Source: Haliangium sp050303215 (lineage in GTDB: Bacteria; Myxococcota_A; Polyangia; Haliangiales; Haliangiaceae). Taken from it: DNA of 64,000 nucleotides. Position 1 is the stretch's first letter. Each line of letters opens with the position of its first letter. Position numbers and translations under genes: made by a program. The stretch spans positions 1-64,000 of the forward strand of contig NZ_JBNLBH010000148.1 in the NCBI RefSeq assembly GCF_050303215.1, given 5' to 3'. The notes below the pieces were generated by a model, which worked only from the letters and a program-made list of their open reading frames with translations, had not been told where the DNA came from and did no database searches. Shown here piece by piece: positions 54,192-64,000 of the stretch.

Positions 54192-55673
54192 GTGAGCACT
54201 TGGGGCGACGATGCACCGCTCGGCCGGGTCGCGCGCGGCCGCCGCGATCGCTCGGCGGCGGCGGAGAGCGACGCAGTCGAGGCCATGCCCGCGGTCGACG
54301 CCCGCCCAGGCAGCCGCGAGCGGCCGCTGACGATCACGCAGGTAGTGCGCGGGGTGCGCAACGTGCTCGAGCGCGAGCTCGGCTACGACGTGTGGCTCGA
54401 GGGCGAGACCACGTCGCTCAGCCGGCCGTCGAGCGGTCACCTCTACTTCGCGCTCCGGGATCAGAACAGCCAGCTCCGGGTGGTCATGTGGCGCTCCGAC
54501 GCCGGGCGGCTGCGGTTTCGCGTCGAAGACGGCCAGGTCCTGCGCTGTCGCGGACGCCCAACCCTGTACACCCGCGACGGCAAGTTCCAGTTCCAGATCA
54601 ACTACGCCGAACCCGCGGGCCTGGGCGCCGAGGCGCTCGCGCTGGAGCAGCTCAAGCGCCGCCTGGACGCCGAGGGTCTGTTCGATCCGGCCAAAAAGCG
54701 CCCGCTGCCGCTGCTGCCGCGACGGATCGGTGTGGTCACCTCCAAGAGCGGCGCGGCCGTGCGCGACATCATCCGAACCGTGCAGCGGCGGTTTCCGGTG
54801 CCGATCCTGGTCGCCGACGCGTCGGTCCAGGGCGAGGTCGCGCCGCTCGAGATCGCCCGCGCCCTGGACGACATCGGACGCACGGACGTCGATGTCGTCA
54901 TCGTCGGCCGCGGCGGCGGCGCTGCCAGCGATCTGGCCGCCTTCAACAGCGAGCTGGTGGTGCGCGCAGTGGCCACCTGCCCGGTGCCCGTGATCAGCGC
55001 GGTGGGGCACGAGATCGACTTCTCGCTCACCGACCTGGCCGCCGACTGCCGGGCCGCGACTCCGACCGCGGCCGGGGAGCTGGCCGTGCCGGTGCACGCG
55101 GAGCTGGCCGCGCGCCTGCACAAGGAGGAACGCCGTCTCCAGCGCGAGATCGAGGTCGCCGTCCAGGACGCGCGCCAGGAGCTCGACCAGCTCGCAATCC
55201 GGGCCCAAGGCGTCGTGGAGCGAGCCCTGGCCAACCGCCGCCGAGAGCTCGGTGAGCTGCGCAGCCGCCTCGACGCACACCACCCTCGGGCCCGGCTGGT
55301 CGCGCACCGAGCCACTCTCAGCCGGCTCGAGGAGCGAGTCCACAACGCCGGCCGCCGCCGCATCGACGCCGCCGCCACCGCCCTGACCGGGCTCGAGGAC
55401 CGGGTCCACGGCGCGGGTCGGCGTCGCATCGATGACGCCGGCGCCGCCCTGGCCCTGCTCGTGGCCCGGTTGCAGGCGCTCAGCCCACTGCGGGTGCTCG
55501 AGCGCGGCTACGCCATCGCCACCGGCCCGGGCGGCGTGCTCACCGCGGCCGACCAGGTCAGCGTCGGTGACGAGCTCGGCCTTCGTCTGGGCCGCGGTAC
55601 CCTCGACTGTCGCGTCGAGGCGGTACACCCCGCGCCGGCCCCGCAGACCCCTGACCAGGACGACCAGTCGTGA
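54192..55673 (+). CDS. xseA: Exodeoxyribonuclease VII large subunit
   Basis: 493 residues from a GTG start. Exonuclease VII degrades single-stranded DNA with XseB. After a 45-residue variable leader comes an OB-fold (ITQVVRGVRNVLERELGYDVWLEGETTSLSRPSSGHLYFALRD). The catalytic core has LPRRIGVVTSKSGAAVRDI, VIVGRGGGAASDLAAFN and PVISAVGHEIDFSLTDLAADCRAATPTAAGE, all diagnostic. The C-terminal third is the long coiled coil with an internal duplication (RRRIDAAATALTGLEDRVHGAGRRRIDDA). No xseB is adjacent. It overlaps aroE by 4 bp (GTGA) and is divergent from the membrane protein gene over 106 bp. Confidence 0.95.
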   Translation: MSTWGDDAPLGRVARGRRDRSAAAESDAVEAMPAVDARPGSRERPLTITQVVRGVRNVLERELGYDVWLEGETTSLSRPSSGHLYFALRDQNSQLRVVMWRSDAGRLRFRVEDGQVLRCRGRPTLYTRDGKFQFQINYAEPAGLGAEALALEQLKRRLDAEGLFDPAKKRPLPLLPRRIGVVTSKSGAAVRDIIRTVQRRFPVPILVADASVQGEVAPLEIARALDDIGRTDVDVVIVGRGGGAASDLAAFNSELVVRAVATCPVPVISAVGHEIDFSLTDLAADCRAATPTAAGELAVPVHAELAARLHKEERRLQREIEVAVQDARQELDQLAIRAQGVVERALANRRRELGELRSRLDAHHPRARLVAHRATLSRLEERVHNAGRRRIDAAATALTGLEDRVHGAGRRRIDDAGAALALLVARLQALSPLRVLERGYAIATGPGGVLTAADQVSVGDELGLRLGRGTLDCRVEAVHPAPAPQTPDQDDQS

Positions 55674-56509
55674 GCATCACCGCCCGCACCCGCGTGGGCG
55701 CCGTCATTGGCGACCCCGTGGACCACAGCTTGTCCCCGGCCCTGCACAACGCCGCCTTCGCTGCCGCCGAGCTCGACGCCGTGTTCGTGGCCTGGCGGGT
55801 CGAGGCCGCCGAGCTCCCGACCGCGGTCACCGGCTTCCGCGCCCTCGACCTGCTCGGCGTGAGCGTCACCGTGCCCCACAAGCAGGCCGTCATCGCCTGC
55901 TGCGATCGCCTGGCCGGCACCGCCGAGGCCATCGGCGCGGTCAACTGCTTGACCTTCGAGCGCTCGACCACGGGCGGGCGTACGCGCGTGGTCGGACACA
56001 ACACCGACGCCGGCGGGTTCGTCGACGCCCTGGTCGAGGACACCGGGAGCGAGCCCGAGGGCGCCTGGGCGGTGGTGCTCGGCGCCGGTGGGGCCGCCCG
56101 CGCCGTGGCCGCCGGCTTGCGCGAACGCGGCGCCGAACGCGTCGACATCGTGGCACGACGTCCAGACGCGGTCTCTTGGGCCCAGGCAGTGCCCTGGACC
56201 ACCGCCGCGCTGGAGCCCCTGTGCCGCGGCTGCGATCTGCTGGTGGATTGCACCCCCTTGGCCCTGTCAGCCGCGAGCGAAACCCGGGCTCCGGCCTCCA
56301 TCCCCATCGATCTCCTGCCCGACCACGCCGTGGTGTGCTCGCTGGTCTATCACCGCGACCCGGCGCTGCTGGCCGCGGCGCGGGCATGCGGCCTCGCCAC
56401 CATGAACGGGGCCGGGATGTTGGTCCACCAAGGCGCCCGCGCGTTCTCGCTATGGACCGGTCAGACCGCCCCGGTGGCGGTCATGTGGGCGGCCCTGCTC
56501 GGCGACTGA
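55670..56509 (+). CDS. aroE: Shikimate dehydrogenase
   Basis: Reduces 3-dehydroshikimate with NADPH in the shikimate pathway. 279 residues, typical size; the GTG start overlaps the xseA stop. Motifs: substrate-binding GDPVDHSLSPALHNAAF (about 10-26), catalytic lysine in VTVPHKQAV (about 66), NTDAGGFVDAL, the Rossmann loop GAGGAARAV (about 140) and the C-terminal MNGAGMLVHQGARAFSLWTG. All catalytic residues are present. Translational coupling to xseA is suggested by the overlap. Confidence 0.95.
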   Translation: MSITARTRVGAVIGDPVDHSLSPALHNAAFAAAELDAVFVAWRVEAAELPTAVTGFRALDLLGVSVTVPHKQAVIACCDRLAGTAEAIGAVNCLTFERSTTGGRTRVVGHNTDAGGFVDALVEDTGSEPEGAWAVVLGAGGAARAVAAGLRERGAERVDIVARRPDAVSWAQAVPWTTAALEPLCRGCDLLVDCTPLALSAASETRAPASIPIDLLPDHAVVCSLVYHRDPALLAAARACGLATMNGAGMLVHQGARAFSLWTGQTAPVAVMWAALLGD

Positions 56510-56539
56510 GCACGCGGACTCAGCGCCCGGGCAGCCGGC

Positions 56540-59026
56540 TCAGCGCCCCAGCAGGGTCAGGTAGCGCTCGATGAGCCCCGCGTACTCGTTGAACAGCGGC
56601 GAGCCCGACGCCGGGTAGGTGGCCAGCGTGGCCTCGGCTTCCTCTGGGGACATGCGCCCGCGCATGAGCTGGTTGAGCACGAAGATGGCCTCGGCGGAGG
56701 CGATGTTGTCGCGCTCGCGTCCGCCCATCTCGGCCACGGCCTTCTGCACCACCGCGAAGCGCTGCTTGCCGGTCGTGGGATCGCGGAACGACACCGTGAG
56801 TCGGAACTCCGCGTCGTTCAGAGACAAGGTCTCCGGCGCCCGGAAGGTCTCGAAGAAGTACTGGCTGGTGTTGTACGAGAAGTTGGTCGGCTGGACGTCG
56901 ACCGGATTGCTCGAGGACTGCTCGGACGCGGAGCTGGTGTGGGTGACACCGGGCGGGTAGTCGAGCCGGAAGCGCACGTCCCGCGCCGCCACCGACAGCA
57001 GCGCGACGAAGCGCTCGGTGAACGCGCGGTCCGCGTCGCTCTTGGTCAACAGCGAGAAGTAGGCGCCCCGCCCGACCTCGGTGAGCACGTCGAGGAAGCC
57101 CTCGTTGAAGTCCTCACCGATGCCCAGGCCCGAGAAGTAGATGCCCTCGCGGTCGCCGATGAGCACGTTGTCGGCGATGATGGCAGGGTCGACTTCACCG
57201 ACGTTGGCAAACGCGTCGGTCAGGATGACCACCCGGTTGATCTTGCTGGGATCGAAGTTCCTGCGCGCAACCCGATAGGCCAGCTCGATCCCGGCGTCCA
57301 GGTTGGTCGAGCCGCGCGGGCTCAAACGCTGGAGGGCACGCCGATACGCGCGGAAGACTCCGTCGCCGTCGTGCAGCGTGGCCCGCTCGAGCTCGATCTG
57401 AGCGTCGTTGTCGAAGCTGACGATGTTGATCACGTCACCCGGCTTGAGCACCCGCAGCACCTGGGCCAAGCCGTAGCCGAGCACGTCCATGCGGCTGGTC
57501 CGGAACTCGTCCAGGGCCGGGGTGTCGTCACGCATCGAGCCCGAGATGTCGATGGCGAAGGTCACCACCACGTTGTCACGTTCGCTGGTGCTGAGGTGTG
57601 GGGTCGTGACCCGAGCGCCAAGCAGGTAGTCGCGCGCACCGACCTGGCTCACCGATGGCCGCGTGCTCAAGCCCATCGACACATCGAAGATCTCGAGCGG
57701 CTCGGTCGGGTTGGCCTCGAACTCCTCGTAGTTCAAAAATTCCCACGGTCTGGCCAGACTCGGCGGCGGCATCTGCCCGTTCGCGAGCTGGTACTTCACC
57801 AGCTCGACTGCGGCGGTGCTGGCCGAGTCGTCGTACGAGAAGTAGAAGAACGGCTCCTCGGGCGTCACCTCACCCGGCACCTGCTCCTCTTCCTCTTCTT
57901 CCTCTTCCTCTTCCTCTTCTTCCTCCTCCTCACCCGGAGCGTCGAAGCCGCAGGTCTCGTACCGCGGCTCGACTTCGACCATGATCTCGTGCTCGACGCC
58001 GTCGATGGCCAGCTTGATGGTCGCCGTGCCGGGTTCTCCCGCCAGGAGCACGAGCGAATTGATGGACTCCAGCATGCCCGCGGCGATGGTCGGGTCGCTC
58101 ATGGTCAGCTCGATGTCTTCGAGATCGGGATTCATGGGCCGGCCATTGCTGTCTTTGAAGACCACCCAGGTCGTGCGGTCGCAGCCGGCCTCGATGCGGA
58201 ACTGGTTGGGGCCTTCGATCTGGGTGATGAGGTGCGGCAGCACCTCGACCTCGACCTCGACCTCGGCATCGCCGGAGCGGATCGTCAGGATGGTGCTGCC
58301 GGGCGCGACCCCGATCAGGCCGATGCTCATCATGCCCGACGACGACTCCGACTCCACCACGGTCACCACGCCGTCCACGCTGGTCTCGATCTCGACCTCG
58401 GGCTTGGCCACCCGGTGCCCACACGCCTGGTAGAAAATCGGCGCCAGCTCGATGGTGTCGTCCTCCAGCACCCTCACCGTCCCGTCCGGAATCGCGATCC
58501 GCTCGACCTGGTTGTCGAGCACGGTCACTTGCATCCGGCGGACCTCATCGCCATATCCGATCGAGACCGTGGTCGAGCCCTCCGCCAGGGCTGTCAGCTT
58601 CAAATAGATGTCGTTACCGGCGCTCCCCTTCGCGATGACCGCGACCTCGGCGATGTCCTCGTCAGCCACGGCGTAGCCGAACTCGTACACGGTGGCCGGC
58701 CGAACCCCGTAGCCGTCGTCGAACGCGGTCAGGGCCAGGATCTCCTCGTTGCCGACGACCGTGATCAGGTGATCGGTGGCGAGCTCGATGCGAGAGTCCT
58801 CATCGCCCCACACGGTCTCCACCGACCCCAGCGTACAATTCGGAAACAGCGGCTGGGCTTCGTCCGGTGGCGACGATGGCGGGTCCGCGCAGTTGCTGCC
58901 GGCTCCGCACTCGGGCGGTGGCGCCTCGTCGAGGCAGCTCACGGCGAAGAGGATGCATACAGCGACGACAATGCGTAACGACTTCAAGTTTGGGCCCCCC
59001 CTGGGTTGGTTGTCTTGATGCGGCAT
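56540..59026 (-). CDS. Large YfbK-like VWA-domain lipoprotein with Ig-like N-terminal domains
   Basis: 828 residues from the ATG at 59026; a TTG at 58987 with an AGGGGGG tract upstream would give a cleaner signal beginning with LKSLRIVVAVCILFAVSC. The lipobox is AVSC (Cys31). The first 360 residues are bacterial Ig-like beta domains (EGSTTVSIGYGDEVRRMQVTV, PGSTILTIRSGDAEVEVEVEVLP). A poly-Glu run (about 365-382) precedes a YfbK-type segment (SYDDSASTAAVELVKYQLANGQMPPPSLARPWEFLNYEEF) and a VWA domain with MIDAS DISGSM (about 490). The C-terminal tail ends RGRMSPEEAEATLATYPASGSPLFNEYAGLIERYL. Metal-dependent surface adhesion or complex assembly is inferred. It is monocistronic. Confidence 0.88.
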   Translation of the reverse strand: MPHQDNQPRGGPNLKSLRIVVAVCILFAVSCLDEAPPPECGAGSNCADPPSSPPDEAQPLFPNCTLGSVETVWGDEDSRIELATDHLITVVGNEEILALTAFDDGYGVRPATVYEFGYAVADEDIAEVAVIAKGSAGNDIYLKLTALAEGSTTVSIGYGDEVRRMQVTVLDNQVERIAIPDGTVRVLEDDTIELAPIFYQACGHRVAKPEVEIETSVDGVVTVVESESSSGMMSIGLIGVAPGSTILTIRSGDAEVEVEVEVLPHLITQIEGPNQFRIEAGCDRTTWVVFKDSNGRPMNPDLEDIELTMSDPTIAAGMLESINSLVLLAGEPGTATIKLAIDGVEHEIMVEVEPRYETCGFDAPGEEEEEEEEEEEEEEEEQVPGEVTPEEPFFYFSYDDSASTAAVELVKYQLANGQMPPPSLARPWEFLNYEEFEANPTEPLEIFDVSMGLSTRPSVSQVGARDYLLGARVTTPHLSTSERDNVVVTFAIDISGSMRDDTPALDEFRTSRMDVLGYGLAQVLRVLKPGDVINIVSFDNDAQIELERATLHDGDGVFRAYRRALQRLSPRGSTNLDAGIELAYRVARRNFDPSKINRVVILTDAFANVGEVDPAIIADNVLIGDREGIYFSGLGIGEDFNEGFLDVLTEVGRGAYFSLLTKSDADRAFTERFVALLSVAARDVRFRLDYPPGVTHTSSASEQSSSNPVDVQPTNFSYNTSQYFFETFRAPETLSLNDAEFRLTVSFRDPTTGKQRFAVVQKAVAEMGGRERDNIASAEAIFVLNQLMRGRMSPEEAEATLATYPASGSPLFNEYAGLIERYLTLLGR
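57887..57932 (-). repeat. CTT/CTC microsatellite encoding a poly-glutamate run
   Basis: An uninterrupted tract of GAA/GAG codons (CTC/CTT on the plus strand) encodes about 18 consecutive Glu in the VWA lipoprotein between the Ig-like and YfbK-like parts. Trinucleotide slippage would only change linker length. Confidence 0.9.
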
Positions 59027-59256
59027 AACACACGGTCAGCAACCGAGCAATGGACGCATTTGCCGACCAACTCCGCCCTTCTGCGTAGGCGTAGGTGACT
59101 TGAACATCAGGACTTTTCGCAACTGCCCTGCGTCCATGCTCGACTTGTGTAGGCCCCGCGCGAGGAGCCTCCCGCACACGTCCAGCCGGTGCTGACAAAC
59201 GCTATCAAGCGTCAGCCCCTGCCCAACACCGCGACTGACTCGACCCGGCGGCCGAC

Positions 59257-59925
59257 TCAGCGCGGGGGGCGCGCCACTTGGAGCAGATGCACCACGGCGA
59301 CCGAGTCGCGGTGGGTCGCCACGGCCAGGCGATAGCGCCCAGGCGCCAGCTTGACCGCGGCCGAGAGCTCGATCTCCCAGCCCGGGCACGAGGCGTCGAA
59401 GAGCAGCCAGCCGGGCTCGCCGCAGCGCAGGAGCTGGCCGTCGAGTGGCTGCCAAGGCACGCCGTCGCGTTCGACCACGGCGCGCAGGTGGGCCTCGAGT
59501 TCAGCCCGGGTCCGGGTCGCTTCGGCCACTCGCACCAACACTCCGCCGCGGTCATGCGGGATCCAGGCCGTGGGCAGGGCCTCGCCGGCGACGACCAGAG
59601 CATCGCGCTCGTTGACGTCGATGACGGCGGCCACGCCCTCCACCTCGCAGGCTCGATCGTAGTCACAGGCAGGACGGTCGGGGTCCTCTCGAGGCGCGCG
59701 CGCCTCGATGACACGCCCGTCCCGCGGCGGCTCGACCCCGCCCCAGGCCATCAGCGCGGCCCGCGGCATCAAGATCATCGGGCCGCCGTCGGTCGAGATC
59801 CACACCAGGCCTTTGCTCCGCGGCGGGCGCCCCGAGCCCGACGGCGCGCGCGGCCCGGAACGAGCCCGCGCGGCCCCCTTGCCGGAGCCTTGCCGAGAAG
59901 AACGCTTGCGCAGCTTGGAGCTCAT
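59257..59925 (-). CDS. Imm21-like immunity protein
   Basis: 222 residues from the ATG at 59925; the longer frame to 60018 adds an unlikely leader. A basic, Ser/Arg/Gly-rich 40-residue N-terminus precedes the conserved Imm21 pattern: LVWISTDGGPMILMPRAALMAWGGVEPP, then CDYDRACEVEGVAAVIDVNERDALVVAGEALPTAWIPHDRGGVLVRVAEA and a C-terminal PGRYRLAVATHRDSVAVVHLLQV. The family consists of cytoplasmic immunity proteins neutralising partner toxins of polymorphic toxin systems. No toxin gene or secretion gene adjoins it, so it is an orphan, with aconitase and a small Arg-rich ORF upstream. The family call is from memory of the alignment pattern. Confidence 0.75.
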   Translation of the reverse strand: MSSKLRKRSSRQGSGKGAARARSGPRAPSGSGRPPRSKGLVWISTDGGPMILMPRAALMAWGGVEPPRDGRVIEARAPREDPDRPACDYDRACEVEGVAAVIDVNERDALVVAGEALPTAWIPHDRGGVLVRVAEATRTRAELEAHLRAVVERDGVPWQPLDGQLLRCGEPGWLLFDASCPGWEIELSAAVKLAPGRYRLAVATHRDSVAVVHLLQVARPPR

Positions 59926-60066
59926 GACCACGACCTCGCCGTACTCTGCCACCCCACCGGGCCGGGCCGCAAGCCGCGCCCGCACGTGAGAGCCGACGCT
60001 CGGGGCGAGCTGCCACATCGGCTCGACCGCGTCGATCCCCCCGCCCGCGCGTCGCCCGGTCGGCGC

Positions 60067-60315
60067 TCAGAACGAGTTGCGCCCGGCAGTGGAGCCGCGG
60101 TCGCCGAGTTCGGAGGTGAACATCTCCGCCATCCCGGTGAGGTGCCCGGCACGCCGACCTAGCATCCGGTTGAAGCCGCCGGCCACCACCCTAGCGCGCC
60201 GCGCGTGGGCGCGTCGACCGAGCGCGCCGCGCGTGGGCGCGTCGACCGCGCGCGCCGCGCGTGGGCGCGTCGACGCGGTCGAGGTTCTGCTGAGCGGCCT
60301 GGGACGACTGCTCAT
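60067..60315 (-). CDS. Small Arg/Ala-rich hypothetical protein containing a 28-bp repeat
   Basis: 82 residues from an ATG with an excellent ribosome site (GAGGAG, 7-base spacing). The first half is encoded through three 28-bp repeats and is rich in Arg/Ala. The second half is more ordered: GGFNRMLGRRAGHLTGMAEMFTSELGDRGSTAGRNSF. No domain, signal peptide or membrane span is recognised. It lies between acnA (95 bp upstream) and the Imm21-like gene (141 bp downstream) on the same strand. The strong ribosome site is the main support; without it this would be dismissed as repeat DNA. Confidence 0.5.
   Translation of the reverse strand: MSSRPRPLSRTSTASTRPRAARAVDAPTRGALGRRAHARRARVVAGGFNRMLGRRAGHLTGMAEMFTSELGDRGSTAGRNSF
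60194..60277 (-). repeat. Three tandem 28-bp GC-rich repeats
   Basis: Three near-perfect copies begin at 60194, 60222 and 60250, each with GCGCGCCGCGCGTGGG and GTCGAC. The unit is not a multiple of three, so each copy is read in a different frame by the small ORF that spans it; gain or loss of a single copy would shift its frame. Confidence 0.9.
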
Positions 60316-60410
60316 GTAGTACTCCTCATCTGGAGCGGTTCGGGACGCTTGGGGCCGCTCGAGCGCACGGAGACCACCGCGCTGCAGCCGCGCGCCTGGC
60401 GAGGGTCGGC

Positions 60411-63119
<2,709 letters not shown>

Positions 63120-64000
63120 GCGCGGCTCCTTCAGACGGATGTCTTGGCTTGCGGGCGCGCACTATACATCGGCGGGCCGAGCGCGATCTACGCTACGGGG
63201 CGGTGTGTCATGGCCCCCGGGGGGTCCCCGGCGCGGGCCCGGTATCCGCGCCGACGCCGGGCGCCGGGAGTGGATCCGGCCGCGCCGAAGCCGCTTCGGC
63301 GGGCGGGCCCTGCCCCATCTCGTCCTTGCCACCGCCGCCGACCACGCCTCGACGAAGCTGATCCGGCGCCGTGACGACTGCGCCCCGCCACCACCACCGC
63401 ACGCAGCACCGCGACCGGCAGTGATCCCCGCCGCGGCGCGATCACGCCGGCGTGATCCGGATCAGGTCGCCGCGGCCATGACCGCGCCCATCCCAGACCG
63501 ATGATGATCTTCATCAGACTCACCTGATCAGGGTCATTGACATCGTTTTCAAACCTGAAGAAACAGATTTTCGGTCGTTGCAGATTTCGTACATCGAGGA
63601 CTTGCCGGCGTGTGATGCTGTGCCACCCTGTTGTGTAGGAGCTGCACCGCGCAGGTCCGAAATCAGCCACAGACAAGGCCCGTTCACCACGGACTGGCCC
63701 TGAGAGCCACCTACTCGCTGCCCTCGTGAGGGGAGACGAGTGGACGCGGGCCTGCCGACGGAGGTCGTCGGGCGCGCCCAGGGTGTCGCTCGCCGGGGTG
63801 TCGTCGGCCACGCCATATGGAATCCGTCATGCCTTCTCTCTTTGTTTGCGAAGATCAAGTGTCTGACCATGTGTCTGACCATGTGTCTGGCCGTATGTCT
63901 GACGTGTCTGATCGACGTCGACGCCAAACGACCGCCCGTGGTGCGGCTCGGCCCCGCCGCCGACGCCGGCCAGGCCATGTGTTCGCGTCGCTGGCGGGTC
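63120..64000. other. Non-coding right end of the window
   Basis: About 880 bp upstream of acnA to the window edge with no convincing gene; several frames are open but none combines a start, ribosome site and family-like protein. Around 63500-63600 GC drops, with TGATGA and TCATCA arms (63502-63516), a CTGATCAG palindrome and a TTGACA. Direct 12-bp repeats occur near 63860. The acnA promoter should lie near the left part. Confidence 0.5.
63859..63911. repeat. Short direct repeats around GTGTCTGACCAT
   Basis: Two exact adjacent copies of the 12-mer GTGTCTGACCAT are followed by the variants GTGTCTGGCCGT, ATGTCTGAC and GTGTCTGAT. The phase is 12 bp at first and then decays. No dyad symmetry is obvious. 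The downstream gene, if any, is outside the window. Confidence 0.75.

Noticed and set aside
63500..63580. Fur-like box around TGAAAACGATGTCAATG (minus strand)
   Set aside because: Only one half matches a Fur site well and no iron gene is visible, so it was left as part of the non-coding region.
63520..63978. Minus-strand frame of 152 codons near the right edge
   Set aside because: It runs through the short direct repeats, has biased His/Arg/Thr composition, no ribosome site and no recognisable domain.

Overview
The window is 64 kb of uniformly very GC-rich bacterial DNA with strong third-position GC codon bias, so most genes have long open antisense shadows. The gene content points to a predatory or gliding-type Myxococcota, plausibly of the Nannocystineae/Haliangium kind. 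It includes large TPR proteins, eukaryote-like Ser/Thr kinases (one fused to an nSTAND NTPase and WD40 repeats, one with a PEGA-like tail), hybrid histidine kinases, many large secreted lipoproteins, a lipoprotein with NRVSMNG repeats, an alpha-2-macroglobulin/PBP1C pair and an Imm21-like immunity protein. This assignment is inferred from gene families; no rRNA, tRNA or other RNA gene was recognised.

Layout. 1-6123: a giant TPR protein that is open at the left edge. 6191-9969: a sigma-70-family factor and glycerol kinase on the minus strand, divergent from argininosuccinate lyase. 9970-17205: an accessory-looking block with an Rpn-type nuclease/transposase, a continuous array of about twenty 22-bp units (11493-11928), and a Ser/Thr kinase-nSTAND-14xWD40 gene with a triple 10-bp operator-like element upstream. 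17206-18867: a VOC-fold enzyme divergent from a LysR regulator whose palindromic site overlaps its own start codon. 19086-21587: PBP1A. 21843-25338: two tandem paralogous PAS-hybrid histidine kinases, the first with damaged ATP-binding motifs. 25401-27344: an M16 peptidase and a small charged protein. 27510-30497: a response regulator with a degenerate GGDEF domain, followed by a PEGA-type Ser/Thr kinase.

30608-42803 is a same-strand run of envelope-related genes: a lipoprotein with carboxypeptidase-regulatory-like domains, a MEMO/extradiol-dioxygenase-like protein, an AmrS-type radical SAM protein, an alpha-2-macroglobulin lipoprotein with an intact thioester motif, and PBP1C, which overlaps it by 4 bp. 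42873-45966: a beta-helix protein with a start-proximal inverted repeat, then a trehalose-phosphate synthase/phosphatase fusion whose phosphatase nucleophile motif is damaged.

46082-51105: a Cys-rich lipoprotein, a small conserved-looking protein, an N-formylglutamate amidohydrolase-like enzyme, a CXXCH lipoprotein and an ECF sigma/ChrR-type anti-sigma pair. 51207-56509: housekeeping genes (a membrane protein with cysS, divergent from xseA-aroE). 56540-63119, all on the minus strand: a YfbK-like VWA lipoprotein, an orphan Imm21-like immunity protein, a small Arg-rich ORF carrying 28-bp repeats, and aconitase. 63120-64000 has no convincing gene.

The most unusual items are the 22-bp palindrome-derived array, the DxDGT to DxGGT change in the trehalose-phosphatase domain, the MEMO-AmrS pair without an AMMECR1 partner beside envelope defence genes, the degenerate histidine kinase beside its intact paralogue, and three cases where an inverted repeat sits on or just upstream of a start codon or operon head. 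No complete new defence system could be demonstrated from sequence alone.
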